Shown here in pieces: positions 35,179 to 46,340 of a stretch of 64,000 nucleotides of DNA. The DNA is taken from assembly GCA_963513935.1 (NCBI GenBank), contig OY740774.1, positions 25,997,949 to 26,061,948 on the forward strand, written 5' to 3'. The position numbers were made by a program, and so were the translations under genes. Within the stretch, counting starts at the first letter, position 1. Each line of letters opens with the position of its first letter. The notes under the pieces were generated by a model. It searched no databases. It was not told the origin of the DNA and saw only the letters and a program-made list of their open reading frames with translations. This DNA is from Aphrophora alni (Eukaryota > Arthropoda > Insecta > Hemiptera > Aphrophoridae).

Positions 35179-35299
35179 AAGAAAACAAGTAATCCTGAAA
35201 TCTACTAAAAAATTTCGAAAAAAAAATCTATTGTCAATAAAAAGTTTATTTCGTCTTAATAAGCTGTATATTAATAAGACATGAAAAAACAAATCGTTG

Positions 35300-35875
35300 T
35301 ATTTACCCACTTCCATTATACAATGTTGTACAAATAGATCCTCTAAATTGACATCGAGTAAGCACTAATATATACAGTCTCCACTCGCTTTTCTCGTGAC
35401 AGTGTCTCAAGCTAGTGGGTCTCAAAGCTGATTATGTTTGAAGGAGTCTCCACTCGCTACGCTCGTGTCGGTGCCTTAGCCCTGCTAGATGTCGTAAATA
35501 TTTGAATGTAACTTTTCCTAACAAATCAGGGTTCGAAATTACATTTTTGACATTAACTTTGTGACTCGTAGATTTCTATAAATTAAAAAGTTTCTACTCG
35601 CTTCACTTATGTCTATGCTCGGGCGAGCCTCGAAGTTGTACAAGTCCTCTCTCGTGACGGTCGTATGTTGACTCGGTCATGTCGCATCTTGTAACTATAC
35701 CAATATCACATTTTATGTAGAGATCAGAATAGGAAGTTATAGGCCTACTTTTGACAAATAATTTCGCTATTTTTAATCGTAGAAAGGTAGGGTTGGTATA
35801 ATGACACGCATAGTTAAAATCTACAAATTTGTATCTAATTTAGTGTGTTATGGTTGAATAACACATAAACATAAC
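35300..35875. repeat. Repeat family B, copy 3 (longest)
   Basis: Carries the 'tccactcgct..gctcgtg' block three times (near 35383, 35450 and 35592), then 'gggcgagcctcgaagttgta', 'cggtcatgtcgcatcttgta', 'ttttatgtagagatcag', 'ttcgctatttttaatcgtag' and 'aaaggtagggttggtata'. The block repetition suggests internal duplication of this family. Confidence 0.65.
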
Positions 35876-36096
35876 ATTAAAAAAAAACTTTAAAATGTCC
35901 ACAAATTTTACATTTTCAATTAGTTTTTTTTCGGAATTTTAATAGGGTTTCACGGGCATACAGCATTTATTAAAAAGTTAAAACTCATTTCTCTCTTTAT
36001 GTTATAAAATGAAACACAATATAGCCTAATAGACAGGTACTACGTTCTGTCTTTCACGCCTATGAAAACTAGTTTTACAATAAATTCTATACCGAT

Positions 36097-36608
36097 TTTA
36101 TTAAATTGAAATGATTTATTAACTGTGGCTGTCAATTGTAATTGCAAACAATTAACACACTTTATTAAATTGAAATGATTTATTAACTGTGGCTGTCAAT
36201 TGTAATTGTATACAACTATCACACTTTATTAAATTGAAATGATTTATTAACTGTGGCTGTCAATTGTAATTGTATACAACTATCACACTTTATTAAATTG
36301 AAATGATTTATTAACTGTGGCTGTCAATTGTAATTGTATACAACTATCACACTTTATTAAATTGAAATGATTTATTAACTGTGGCTGTCAATTGTAATTG
36401 TATACAACTATCACACTTTATTAAATTGAAATGATTTATTATCTGTGGCTGTCAATTGTAATTGTATACAACTATCACACTTTATTAAATTGAAATGATT
36501 TATTATCTGTGGCTGTCAATTGTAATTGTATACAACTATCACACTTTATTAAATTGAAATGATTTATTAACTGTGGCTGTCAATTGTATTTGTATACAAC
36601 TATCACAC
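36097..36608. repeat. 64-bp tandem array, eight units
   Basis: Units start at 36097 and every 64 bases to 36545; eight units fill 512 bases exactly, and a ninth breaks off after 'tttatt'. Each reads 'tttattaaattgaaatgatt', 'tattaactgtggctgtc', 'aattgtaattgtatacaact' and 'atcacac'. Units differ at only a few positions ('attatctg' in units 6-7, 'gcaaacaattaa' in unit 1). The part 'ttgtaattgtatacaa' is nearly self-complementary. Confidence 0.97.
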
Positions 36609-37689
36609 TTTATTCATCGACGAATGGAGTTTTTATTTCTACCCGATGTAAAAAGAATCAATTGACACCCGTTCTGTATCTATTCATTTTATTCTTCTTG
36701 TGTTTTCGTAACTTCCTCAAAGCAATGAGATTTTTAAGAACACTTGTTTCAGAATGTACATTATTTCCGTAAAAGTCATTTTTGCCTGTTGGGAATTCCT
36801 ACTTAAGCGAAAGTTTATGGGCTACAGCGAAGAAAAACACGGTGATTATTCAGAATAATTAAAATTCAGACGTGAGTTACCGAGACTTGAAGTATGTGTC
36901 TCTATTATTTTTCAACTTATGATGTTATAACTTTCGACATTTACCATCCTGAAACATTTGTCTTGACATTGTTGTCGTACTTACTTTAAAATTTAATTTT
37001 AAATTCAGCGAACATATTTAGATAACGTTTTTTCAATGGTTTACTTTACAAATAAAGTTTACAATAAAATTCTTTTCATGAAAAATTATATATTTTATGT
37101 ATTCATATTGTTTAAAAATCCCTAAAATGTAAACCATTTTTAAAATAGGGAAGAGAGGAAACTATTAATTTGCTATTGTTTTCGTATGCAAGGAAAATAT
37201 TTTTTCACATAATAGGTGAATTCACAACTCCTTCAGAATTGGACAAATTGGACTCCACTCGAAAATTTCTAAAGTAAACTCCCATCGAGTGATAAATAAA
37301 TTCATAGTAGGATATAACGTCCTATTTAGTAGGATAAAAAACTGCGAACTAGAAGTCGCTTTCTTTAATGCCTTTCTAGATGATAAATGTCATCATTGAT
37401 TTATATATAAGGTCCTTAATCAAATTCAAACTCAAAATTCGCATACCAAAGAATATTGTGGGAGTTCGCTATAAAATGACAACTGTCTTTTCTTTCTTTT
37501 AAAATACAGAGTGAACAAACCCTCTCTTGAGAAAAATGTATATTTATTTACATAAATTATTCGGTTCTCTCGCTTCTATCAACCAATTCATAAAAAGATG
37601 TCTTTGTTATTAGATAAATTATTTTCTGAAATTCAAAAGCTTTCTAAAATTAAATACACATAAAAATTAATTTAATTTTGTATTTGAAG
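36609..37689. other. No gene seen
   Basis: AT-rich spacer; the 62-codon frame at 36584-36772 starts in the tandem array and has no domain. Confidence 0.5.
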
Positions 37690-37930
37690 AAACTGTTGTG
37701 AAAGACCTTATGTATCTGCACTCCTTTGTACATCAATAGGTGATGTGGAACAATTTAATAATGGCAAGGCACACAATAAACATCCGTTGATCAAACAAAG
37801 CAATCACGCGAAGAAAACAGAATGTTTTAAAGAATAGGTGTTATTCCGTATTCATTCAATAGCTTAAACTTCATTAATCATGATATAAAAAATTTCTTTT
37901 GTGTGAAAGAAATTGTAAAGATACAATAGC
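37690..37930. repeat. Repeat family D, copy 1
   Basis: Landmarks 'gtggaacaatttaataatgg', 'caaagcaatc' and 'cattcaatagcttaaac' followed by 'ttcattaatca' recur near 58.45-58.56 and 58.70-58.90 kb. No frame or terminal repeat is visible. Confidence 0.5.
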
Positions 37931-38414
37931 TATATCGGGGTTAAGCTAAAGTGTTGAGATACCCTGTTAACTTTTTAACGAGTGAACCAAAATTAGGACA
38001 ACTTTTTTAAATAATAAAAATGTACTTTGTTGAGTATAAGCCATCTTTGACCATGTCCCCAAAATGGGAGCAGCTGAAGAATCTTAAATATAAAGCCCCA
38101 CAGAGGAACACCACTTTTTAAAAGTCTGGATTAAAAAGAAGAACAAAGAAAACTTTAATCTGACCCGTCTCGGATGGCATGTATCAGATTAGTAGATCCT
38201 TCGCTCTCGCACGCATAGGGACAGACTACCAGACAATGGCTAGGCGAGCTACGTGTCACGCATAGCAAGACGCCTACTACGATTATTTACTAATTTTTGA
38301 ATTGTTTTGTTACGATTATTATTATCATACATTAAATTACAAGAAAAAATAAGTCCAAACTCAAACATATTAATGCAAATATTTTTTTAAAACTTCCTCT
38401 CTGCGTTTAAAGGC
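37931..38414. other. No gene seen
   Basis: Includes a GC-richer patch at 38160-38285 ('cgtctcggatggcatg', 'ctaggcgagctacgtg') just outside the inverted LINE piece. It may belong to that element, but I cannot read a protein in it. Confidence 0.4.
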
Positions 38415-38812
38415 TTATTTTAAAGCCTTTTTTTGCAGGCTTGAGTCTGCCAAAAGCCGCATTAAAAGGGTTTTTTTAGATACTTTGTCAGAACAAGAAC
38501 TATTTACAATATTTACTAAATCTTTTAAAAAGTGTATGTAGTTTGCCAGATTATTACTTCTCGTGAAAAAAGAGCACTCTGTCTTGTTCAGAGATATTTT
38601 AAGTGACCACTTTCCACACCATTCCATTATCCTGTGTAGAGCTAGTTGAACCAATTTTATTGCTTTGAGATGGTCTTCATCCGATGCCCAGATCGTGCAG
38701 TCATCCGCGAATGTACAGCTGGACACTCCAGGAGGGAGCTGGGACTAGAAATCGTGGAGTGCGATATTAAAGAAGGTTGAGCAGATAATTCCACCTTGGG
38801 GAATGCCATTTG
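38415..38812 (-). pseudogene. I/R1-group LINE reverse transcriptase core fragment (inverted segment)
   Basis: On the minus strand from about 38812 I read NGIPQGGIICSTFFNIALHD, a stop, QLPPGVSSCTFADDCTIWAS, and IMEWCGKWSLKISLNKTECS. GIPQGG and FADD are RT motifs; FADD carries the catalytic Asp pair. After FFTRSNN (about 38550) similarity to RT is no longer evident although the frame stays open to 38415. Only one stop interrupts the recognisable part. The fragment abuts, head to head, the RNase H fragment on the + strand. Confidence 0.8.
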
Positions 38813-39380
38813 CAACAATGTAGAAATTACTTTGCAGTGGGTACCATCGCATTGTGACGTATACGGAAATGAGGTTACGTACCAAATAGCGAAAGCCGCC
38901 TCTAAAATGCAGCCTACGGATGAGAAGAAGGTTTCACTGCTTCACTGTAGGAACCAAAGCAACAAATATTTTTATAAAGCCTGGTCGGACAAATGGAATC
39001 AGTCAACCGTTGGGAGACACCTACACAAGATTCAACCCCTACCAACTGACGGGAACTTATATAAAGGGGTGCAAAGACAACTAGCATCTTTCGCAGCAAG
39101 AACTAGAATCGGTCACATAGTGACGCAGAAATAACTATTCCGCTTCAACCTTACCGATTCGTCGCACTGTGCATTATGCGAAGACGATGAAGAGGATCTG
39201 GAGCACATTCTTCTGCGTTGCAGCTATCCAATTCTTTCACGTGATCTACTAAGAGCAGAAGTCAACGATTTTGAGGACATCCTTAAAAACAAAAAAACAT
39301 TGGCAGTTTGCTTGTGCCGCGTACATTGGACACCGGGCAATCGGCTACGATTGATGCTGGACGCCCGTACTAAGAAGTAA
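38796..39380 (+). pseudogene. LINE RNase H and C-terminal zinc-finger fragment
   Basis: The + frame reads NVEITLQWVPSHCDVYGNEV then TYQIAKAASK, the C-terminal part of an RNase H domain (WVPSHCxxxGNExxDxxA; the expected Asp is Tyr here). It then continues through FYKAWSDKWNQSTVGRHLHK and, after a single TAA at 39132-39134, the same frame gives LFRFNLTDSSHCALCEDDEE, DLEHILLRCSYPILSRD and a stop at 39378-39380. The CxLC...HxxxxxC zinc motif is common in I/R1-type LINEs. One stop in ~195 codons implies recent decay. Confidence 0.8.
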
Positions 39381-39508
39381 GAAGTTTTTAAAAGTGTATT
39401 TTCATGTTTCAATTTTTTTTTAGAAAATATCGGCCTCTTTATTCCAAGGGGGGACAACCGATGTCCACGTCTATTCTATGTTTCATTCGTCACTGCTCTA
39501 GTCGTCAC

Positions 39509-39766
39509 CTAGTGCAAGTTGATGATGAATTGTACACTCGACTCGTTAAAGCCTTCGCTCTTCCAGTATTTGTTTCACACATGTTCCACAATTTTGACCC
39601 ACTTTTCTCTTGTAAAATTGCCCATCGACTCCATGCATAGATTCTTTACTTCTTTGAGCTTGAGCTTTGTATTTCCTTTCTTGACATAGTCCTTCAGGTT
39701 TGACCACACCATTTCAATGGGGTTATAATGGTCATAATGGTCTTTGCTTCCTATTTTTTTGCGTAA
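39509..39766 (-). pseudogene. Tc1/mariner-group DDE transposase, C-terminal fragment
   Basis: The minus strand encodes KIGSKDHYDHYNPIEMVWSN, LKDYVKKGNTKLKLKEVKN, GNFTREKWVKIVEHV, a TGA, then NKYWKSEGFNESSVQFIINL and a TAG at 39509-39511. 'NPIExxWxxxKxYV' carries the third catalytic acidic residue of the DDE_3 family (Glu here). Everything N-terminal is missing. It lies next to, and on the opposite strand from, the LINE tail. Confidence 0.75.
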
Positions 39767-40103
39767 AAATATTTTATCGGTAGTATAAACATAGTAGTAA
39801 ATATATACACATATACAAGTAAATAGTTAGTAGTACTTATAAACACAACTGTTTATAACATATGCTCAAATTGCTCCCCCTGGACTGTCACAAAAAAAAG
39901 GAATAACAGTATTCTTTCAATGTTCAACAATTAACCAGGCTTTTATAAAATTAGTTATTGATGTATAGATAGGAATTAATTTCTCTCAAAGCTGAGATGA
40001 AAGTAACAGTCGGTCCTCATTTTCGATAGGGTCTCTAGTTTTCGCCGTTCTTCTTCTTCGAAGACCTTTAAAAAGGTGGTACTCAATGAAATTTTACATT
40101 TAA

Positions 40104-40478
40104 GGGGTCTGTTCAAGAAGAGGACCTCCTCTCGCAAATAATTTTCTATATTGACATAAATAAAACAGACAGAACCTGACCTGACAGAATAGCTGAAAAG
40201 TTGTTGGGGTGTATTAAGGACTGTATTTTACCAGGAACAGAAAGAATGTGAAACCAGTAGAGATTTGTTAGATTCCTAGTTATGAGGATTCATGTCGCGC
40301 TGTAGAAATAAGAAGGATCTGTTAGACACAAATTTGGAAAGACATCAATTTATATTGGCTTCCAGAACAATAAAGTGTGAATTGATATATTATGTATAAA
40401 GTTGGTTAGGTTATGTTAGGTTTGGGCACCTTCTAGATTCCACTGTTTGAGTGGCGGTCCTCTTCTTGAACAGACCCC
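40104..40478. mobile_element. 375-bp TIR element with Merlin-like internal sequence
   Basis: Perfect 23-bp terminal inverted repeats lie at 40104-40126 and 40456-40478; the left begins 'ggggtctgttcaagaag'. The interior matches the element at 53493-53797, whose coding remnant looks like the C-terminal end of a Merlin (IS1016/ISXO2-like) transposase. In this copy the frame is broken. I see no clean 8-9-bp target duplication. The intact TIRs and small size fit a deletion derivative that could be moved in trans. Confidence 0.75.
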
Positions 40479-40929
40479 ATTTTAGATTCTTTAGCAAAGT
40501 TGCATTATACTCAAAAGATGTCTTGAGATTAGTTTTAATGGGTTCACCAGTTAAAAATTAAAACGCATCTCCACACTTTTTCCTAAATCTGTATATATTT
40601 TTTGCTTGTTGTTTAAAGGCAAAAAACTTACGGTTTGCAAAAAAAGAAGCTATAAATAATGACAAGGCAGTTCATAAATAATAATTTTGTTAATAATATA
40701 CAGCAACAAGTCAATTAGGTCAATCTATGTTTAATATAGTAATAGTTATTTTCTTCAATTCTAATTTAATATATCAAGAGATAAAATCACTGGATTTGCT
40801 TTTAATAAATAAAGTACCCAGAAATATTACAAACATTTTCTCATTCCCAATCACAACATCAAATATTTAAGAGAAAAAAACTAATTGTCGGTAACAATTT
40901 TATACTCACAGAGGCTCATTTATACGGCT

Positions 40930-40985
40930 GGCCAATCCCGAGAGACCTAGAATTTTTTATTTAGTCTTGGGTTAGATTATCAAGA
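40930..40985 (-). repeat. Repeat family A fragment, copy 10
   Basis: Only 'ccaatcccgagagacctag', a T-rich stretch and 'agtcttgggttagat' remain, in minus orientation. Confidence 0.6.
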
Positions 40986-41530
40986 GTAAAATTAAAATAT
41001 TAGTTATTTCATACATTTCTTTTAAAAAAATATGTATTAAAAACGGATCCGACAATTTATAACTTTTTTGTGTTTTATCCGATATTTTGGTTAGTATTTG
41101 ATTATGTGGATGGATCTGAGAAAGGTAGTGCAACGTTTCTGCACCCTTTATTTAAAAATAAATTGAAAGTATTTGCTGAGTGATGATAAATTTAATATAT
41201 TATTTCATTTTGTGCAAATTATATATTTATTCAAGTATTATTGTACAACTAACGAGTTACATTTTAACTAAAACTTACAACCACAATTGGACGTTCACAT
41301 CTGTCCATAATTCTGTGAAAATAAAACAAATTATTATATTTGATAATGTAATAAAATACCTTACCAGTAGAGAATTATAATAGAAATTTAAATAGTTATA
41401 ATTTAGAAATTGTAAATTATCAACGAAATAAATTAGCTGTTTACGTCTTATTACAAATATGACTCAATATGAGGGTGGTTTGAAAGTCCCTCCCCTCCCT
41501 ATTTTTTGGACATTTTATATCACATTGTTT
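40986..41530. other. No gene seen
   Basis: AT-rich spacer up to the LTR retrotransposon. The 66-codon frame at 41180-41380 shows no domain. Confidence 0.5.
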
Positions 41531-42951
41531 TGTAGCATTCATAAAATAAATCTGCATTTTGTTATCGGCAGTCCACTCGCCGTGCCTCTTATCTTCCGTC
41601 TCTATCTAAGTACAGAGTACAACGGCTGGTTAGCGAGCCGATCTAATACCCGTTATCTAGTCTACCTGTAGTCACACAATGTCTGACATCCATATTCAGC
41701 TACGTTAGAGAAAAATTTCTTCTTGGACTTCAAAATTTCAACCCTAGTTTTTTGGCAATGTTAATCTACAAGTTTTGTGCGTTTTAGTTCTGTAATGTTT
41801 AGTAAATTTTCGTTTTCACGGCACAAGCTTACGTGAACTGCGACAGGATTTTCCAGCTAATATGCTGGTAGAAGAAATAGGAGAAATAGAGAAATTCTTG
41901 TCTCACATTGCGCAAACCAGCGAAACATCCTAACAAGTTTCGTCCTGTTGGCAAAACACGTTTTTTGTATAACATAACTTCAGATTTTCAAGTGCATAAA
42001 AGTGATGTCCTTTTACAGCTGACTTTACAGAACTTTAACTAACTCATATTGTATATGTGCCTAAATTTACTTCCGCAAATATGTGTTCCTTAAAACTATT
42101 TTCTAGATGTAGACTTGTGTAATTATTTATAAATTATATAACAATTTTTTGGGTGGAGCCTGCATGCAATTTTCGGTCCTAACAACCTCCAAGAGGTTAG
42201 TTTCTAAATTAAAATAATTGACGTCAATTAACAAAATTTCAAACTTCTAAATTCTTTTCTTTTTTTTTAAATATATAAATTTATTGGCCAATATAGTTTT
42301 TAAGAAATTTTCAAACCAATTATATTATGTAACTTTAGTTTAGTGATAAACATCTTAACTATAGATATGATCTTTTTTGAACTTAAAATATCAAGCTCGT
42401 TTATATTTTGTTAAATTCTGTAACTGTTTAAAAAGAAACTATCATCTTATAAACTAAAAAGGGGGGGGATAAGTTTTTTGAATCTTTTGATTAATTTTTT
42501 TTTTAAATTATTATACTTTTACATTAAGGGCGTATAATTCTTTTTTTTTGACTAATTATAATTCTGTGAATTATTAAGCTGTGCTCATTTTTTTTTTTAT
42601 TGTTAAATTTTTGTAACTATAAATATATATATATATTAAAAGGGGGGATAAATTTTTAGAATCTGTTGATTAATTTTTTTTTATCTAAATTATTATATGT
42701 TACAATTAAGGGCTTATAACTTTTACAATTTATGATCTTGTTAATCATAAGTTTTTTTTTTTACTGATGATTTGTGTCAGGATGTCTTTTGTTGTAAATG
42801 ACAAAGTCTGAACCGTCGAAATTTCTTTCTGTTTTCAATAAACTTGAGCCTTGTTAATTATTAAACTTGTCTTTGTCTTTTTTTATCTTTCTTTTCAAAC
42901 ATTGTTACCATTTTGGTTCCGCCTTTATTAAATTTAAGTCCCCTGGTAACA
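41531..42951 (+). repeat. 5' LTR
   Basis: Begins TG and ends CA. It contains the poly(A) signal AATAAA at 42837-42842, about 110 bases before its end. The 3' half carries an internal tandem pair of about 180 bases, marked by 'gggggggataa' near 42461 and 'aggggggataa' near 42643, each followed by 'gattaattttttttt'. The same pair is in the other LTR, so it predates insertion. The small frame at 41459-41671 is not a gene. Confidence 0.95.
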
Positions 42952-42957
42952 TGTTTC

Positions 42958-42975
42958 TGGTAGCAGAGCGTGGTT
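42958..42975 (+). promoter_or_regulatory. Primer-binding site (initiator-Met tRNA type)
   Basis: Six bases after the 5' LTR the sequence reads 'tggtagcagagcgtggtt'. Its first eleven bases are complementary to the usual animal initiator methionine tRNA 3' end (CTCTGCTACCA); reverse transcription would start here. Confidence 0.85.
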
Positions 42976-43629
42976 AATTTTAAAAATTCTGGAACCGTAG
43001 TTAATTTTCAAAATTTTGCATTGGAACTATCTAAATTTAAATTCAAAATTTTCTTTGTTAAACAAGGCTCATTTTTATGTTTTGCAGCTTTTTCAAATAC
43101 TGCACAACTGTTGCTGATGAAATTTTTTTTATTTAGTTTAAATATTTAAATCTCTATAAATCTATAGTCTCTTTTTTTATTATTTATTTATTTTATAAAC
43201 ACTTACACAAAAACTCCTAAACCAATTTCGATAAAATTTTTTTTTTATTATTATTTTCTCTGCTTAAATATTTTTTTTATATATATATATTTACATACAC
43301 TGCACACTAGTCATTCACTGAATTTGATCCAGACAGCGGGCTCATTCGGGAATCCAAAAAAAATTTAAATAAATAATAAAATCCAAAAATAGTTAAAAAC
43401 AAAAAAAAAACAAAAAAAATTCAAAAATTTCCTTCAAAATTTTCTCGAGTTTTCTTTCGCTTGTCTGTATCAATTCATACTTACACACACACATATATAC
43501 ACAACAACTACACTACATATAATTCTTGAGTCTTTCTCTGGCTCTTTCATTTTTTGCATCATCTTAAAAGAAATTTTTTTTAAATTACTTGGTTTATTTT
43601 TTTTTTAATAATTATCAGCAACAGTTAAA

Positions 43630-43746
43630 ATGGCAGTGGATTTGCTGCGATTAGTGGACCCGTTAAAGAACACGGAGCTTGCTTTTGAATTTTTTTTTTG
43701 TTTTCGTTATCTTGAAAGAAAATTATTTTATTTATTTTTTTTTTAA
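43630..43746 (+). pseudogene. Possible gag start remnant
   Basis: An ATG at 43630 opens MAVDLLRLVDPLKNTELAFE and then runs into T-rich sequence and a stop after about 38 codons. A related ATG at about 43771 opens MAVDWLMQMV. Both stand after T-rich tracts where a gag frame could start. I cannot match them to a known gag, so this is a guess from position. Confidence 0.3.
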
Positions 43747-44415
43747 TTTTATCATCATGAGCAATAGGCAAGATGGCGGTGGACTGGTTGATGCAGATGG
43801 TGGCACCTTCTTAATAATTCATTGAAATGTTGAACACTCTTTAATAATATATCATTGTGTGCTAAATTTTCTTTTCCAAATTATAGGGGCCCAGTTTTTG
43901 TATGTAGGACAACATGGTTGGCCTGTTTGTTCCTTTCTTTAAATTATTCGGTTGTTCGTCTTTTATTATTAGCAGGTCAACATGTTGGTTCCTTATTTAG
44001 TTTGTTTAGGGTTGAGAAAACCGGAGTTGGGTTTTCCTCACCATGGGTCACCTTTTATTTACATATTTACTTTGCTACACCTTTTTTGATTAATTTAAAT
44101 TCCTTTTTGGGGCACATGATTAAAGATACACATATAAGACCTTAAGTCAACTACAAGCCCTGCTTTGCGCAGCAGAAAATTTTTTGACTCCCCAACGTTT
44201 CATACTGCTTCTTTGTTTATTTTTCAAATGGATTATTTGTTTAGACCCTTCAAAATTCTTTTTTCTCACGGAAATTGTTAAGAGCCGTGAATAGTTTAAA
44301 TTTCTCTTCGTATGGGAGAAGAGGAATTTAAAAAATAACGACGCTGAGCATGATCTGACCTAATTGGCTTCAGGAGTTTTTCATTTATTTTTATTTATTT
44401 TTATAATTTAATGTT

Positions 44416-44459
44416 AAGGTCGGCTCAGAGGATACTCCCCCCCGTCTGAGTCCGACCTT
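44416..44459. other. GC-rich hairpin in the retrotransposon interior
   Basis: 'aaggtcggctcag' (44416-44428) can pair with 'ctgagtccgacctt' (44446-44459) with one bulged base and a 17-base loop containing a C run. It starts the GC-rich interior stretch 44416-44650, which differs sharply from the T-rich rest. It might be a packaging or structural RNA signal, but this is speculation. Confidence 0.5.
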
Positions 44460-44905
44460 TCCTGCAATGCCATGTGCCATGCACATTCCCTCCCCTGGTC
44501 CCCGGAGTGGTCACCTCCTCTTGGCTTCCCGAGGTGCCACTCCACCCCTTTTCCCCACGTACCTTAGTGTACAAAGTCAGTTCATGCACAGCAATGTCGA
44601 CCTTTGCGTCACCCTTCAGCTCTTTCTGTCCGGGGCTTGACCCAATGATAGGTGGGAAGAGCTGAGACGCTATAGAAATTTCAAAATTTAATAAGTAAGT
44701 GCCGAAGGAGGCTACACCCTAGAGTGGTGATTATAAAAGCATTATGAAGCGTTGTTTCTATCAGGTGCCCCTGATTTCAAAATTTTGTAGGAGGCCCTTC
44801 TGGCCCCTTCTTTAGAATCTTCTTGGTGGCCCTTCTGGCCCTTTTTCAAAATTTTGCGGGAGGCCCTTCTGGCCTCTTTTCTGACTCCACCCCAACTCCG
44901 TCTTT

Positions 44906-44918
44906 CGGGGGGGGAGAG
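44906..44918 (+). promoter_or_regulatory. Polypurine tract
   Basis: 'cggggggggagag' is immediately followed, after one c, by the TG of the 3' LTR at 44920. This is the expected position of the plus-strand primer. Confidence 0.85.
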
Positions 44919-44919
44919 C

Positions 44920-46340
44920 TGTAGCATTCATAAAATAAATCTGCATTTTGTTATCGGCAGTCCACTCGCCGTGCCTCTTATCTTCCGTCTCTATCTAAGT
45001 ACAGAGTACAACGGCTGGTTAGCGAGCCGATCTAATACCCGTTATCTAGTCTACCTGTAGTCACACAATGTCTGACATCCATATTCAGCTACGTTAGAGA
45101 AAAATTTCTTCTTGGACTTCAAAATTTCAACCCTAGTTTTTTGGCAATGTTAATCTACAAGTTTTGTGCGTTTTAGTTCTGTAATGTTTAGTAAATTTTC
45201 GTTTTCACGGCACAAGCTTACGTGAACTGCGACAGGATTTTCCAGCTAATATGCTGGTAGAAGAAATAGGAGAAATAGAGAAATTCTTGTCTCACATTGC
45301 GCAAACCAGCGAAACATCCTAACAAGTTTCGTCCTGTTGGCAAAACACGTTTTTTGTATAACATAACTTCAGATTTTCAAGTGCATAAAAGTGATGTCCT
45401 TTTACAGCTGACTTTACAGAACTTTAACTAACTCATATTGTATATGTGCCTAAATTTACTTCCGCAAATATGTGTTCCTTAAAACTATTTTCTAGATGTA
45501 GACTTGTGTAATTATTTATAAATTATATAACAATTTTTTTGGGTGGAGCCTGCATGCAATTTTCGGTCCTAACAACCTCCAAGAGGTTAGTTTCTAAATT
45601 AAAATAATTGACGTCAATTAACAAAATTTCAAACTTCTAAATTCTTTTCTTTTTTTTTAAATATATAAATTTATTGGCCAATATAGTTTTTAAGAAATTT
45701 TCAAACCAATTATATTATGTAACTTTAGTTTAGTGATAAACATCTTAACTATAGATATGATCTTTTTTGAACTTAAAATATCAAGCTCGTTTATATTTTG
45801 TTAAATTCTGTAACTGTTTAAAAAGAAACTATCATCTTATAAACTAAAAAGGGGGGGGTAAGTTTTTTGAATCTTTTGATTAATTTTTTTTTTAAATTAT
45901 TATACTTTTACATTAAGGGCGTATAATTCTTTTTTTTTGACTAATTATAATTCTGTGAATTATTAAGCTGTGCTCATTTTTTTTTTTATTGTTAAATTTT
46001 TGTAACTATAAATATATATATATATTAAAAGGGGGGATAAATTTTTAGAATCTGTTGATTAATTTTTTTTTATCTAAATTATTATATGTTACAATTAAGG
46101 GCTTATAACTTTTACAATTTATGATCTTGTTAATCATAAGTTTTTTTTTTTACTGATGATTTGTGTCAGGATGTCTTTTGTTGTAAATGACAAAGTCTGA
46201 ACCGTCGAAATTTCTTTCTGTTTTCAATAAACTTGAGCCTTGTTAATTATTAAACTTGTCTTTGTCTTTTTTTATCTTTCTTTTCAAACATTGTTACCAT
46301 TTTGGTTCCGCCTTTATTAAATTTAAGTCCCCTGGTAACA
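44920..46340 (+). repeat. 3' LTR
   Basis: Same length as the 5' LTR. It differs by one extra T in the run near 45533 and one A missing after the G run near 45858. AATAAA is at 46226-46231. Confidence 0.95.

Larger units (their letters stand above)
41531..46340 (+). mobile_element. Young non-autonomous LTR retrotransposon
   Basis: A 4810-bp element with two 1421-bp LTRs starting 'tgtagcattc' and ending 'cctggtaaca'. A 4-bp target duplication 'gttt' flanks it (41527-41530 and 46341-46344). After the 5' LTR comes a primer-binding site (42958), and before the 3' LTR a purine tract (44906-44918). The internal 1968 bases encode no gag, protease, reverse transcriptase, RNase H or integrase that I can recognise. 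The LTRs differ by two single-base indels at homopolymers, so insertion is recent. It depends on proteins from elsewhere. A 4-bp duplication fits Gypsy-like integrases; the superfamily is otherwise undetermined. Confidence 0.95.

Noticed and set aside
43855..44145. 96-codon frame inside the LTR element as a retroviral protein
   Set aside because: Leu/Phe-rich from T-rich composition; no CCHC, protease, RT, RNase H or integrase motif.
44474..44927. Frames in the GC-rich interior of the LTR element (Pro-rich + frame, basic - frame)
   Set aside because: Repetitive words and no known domain; probably composition effects.
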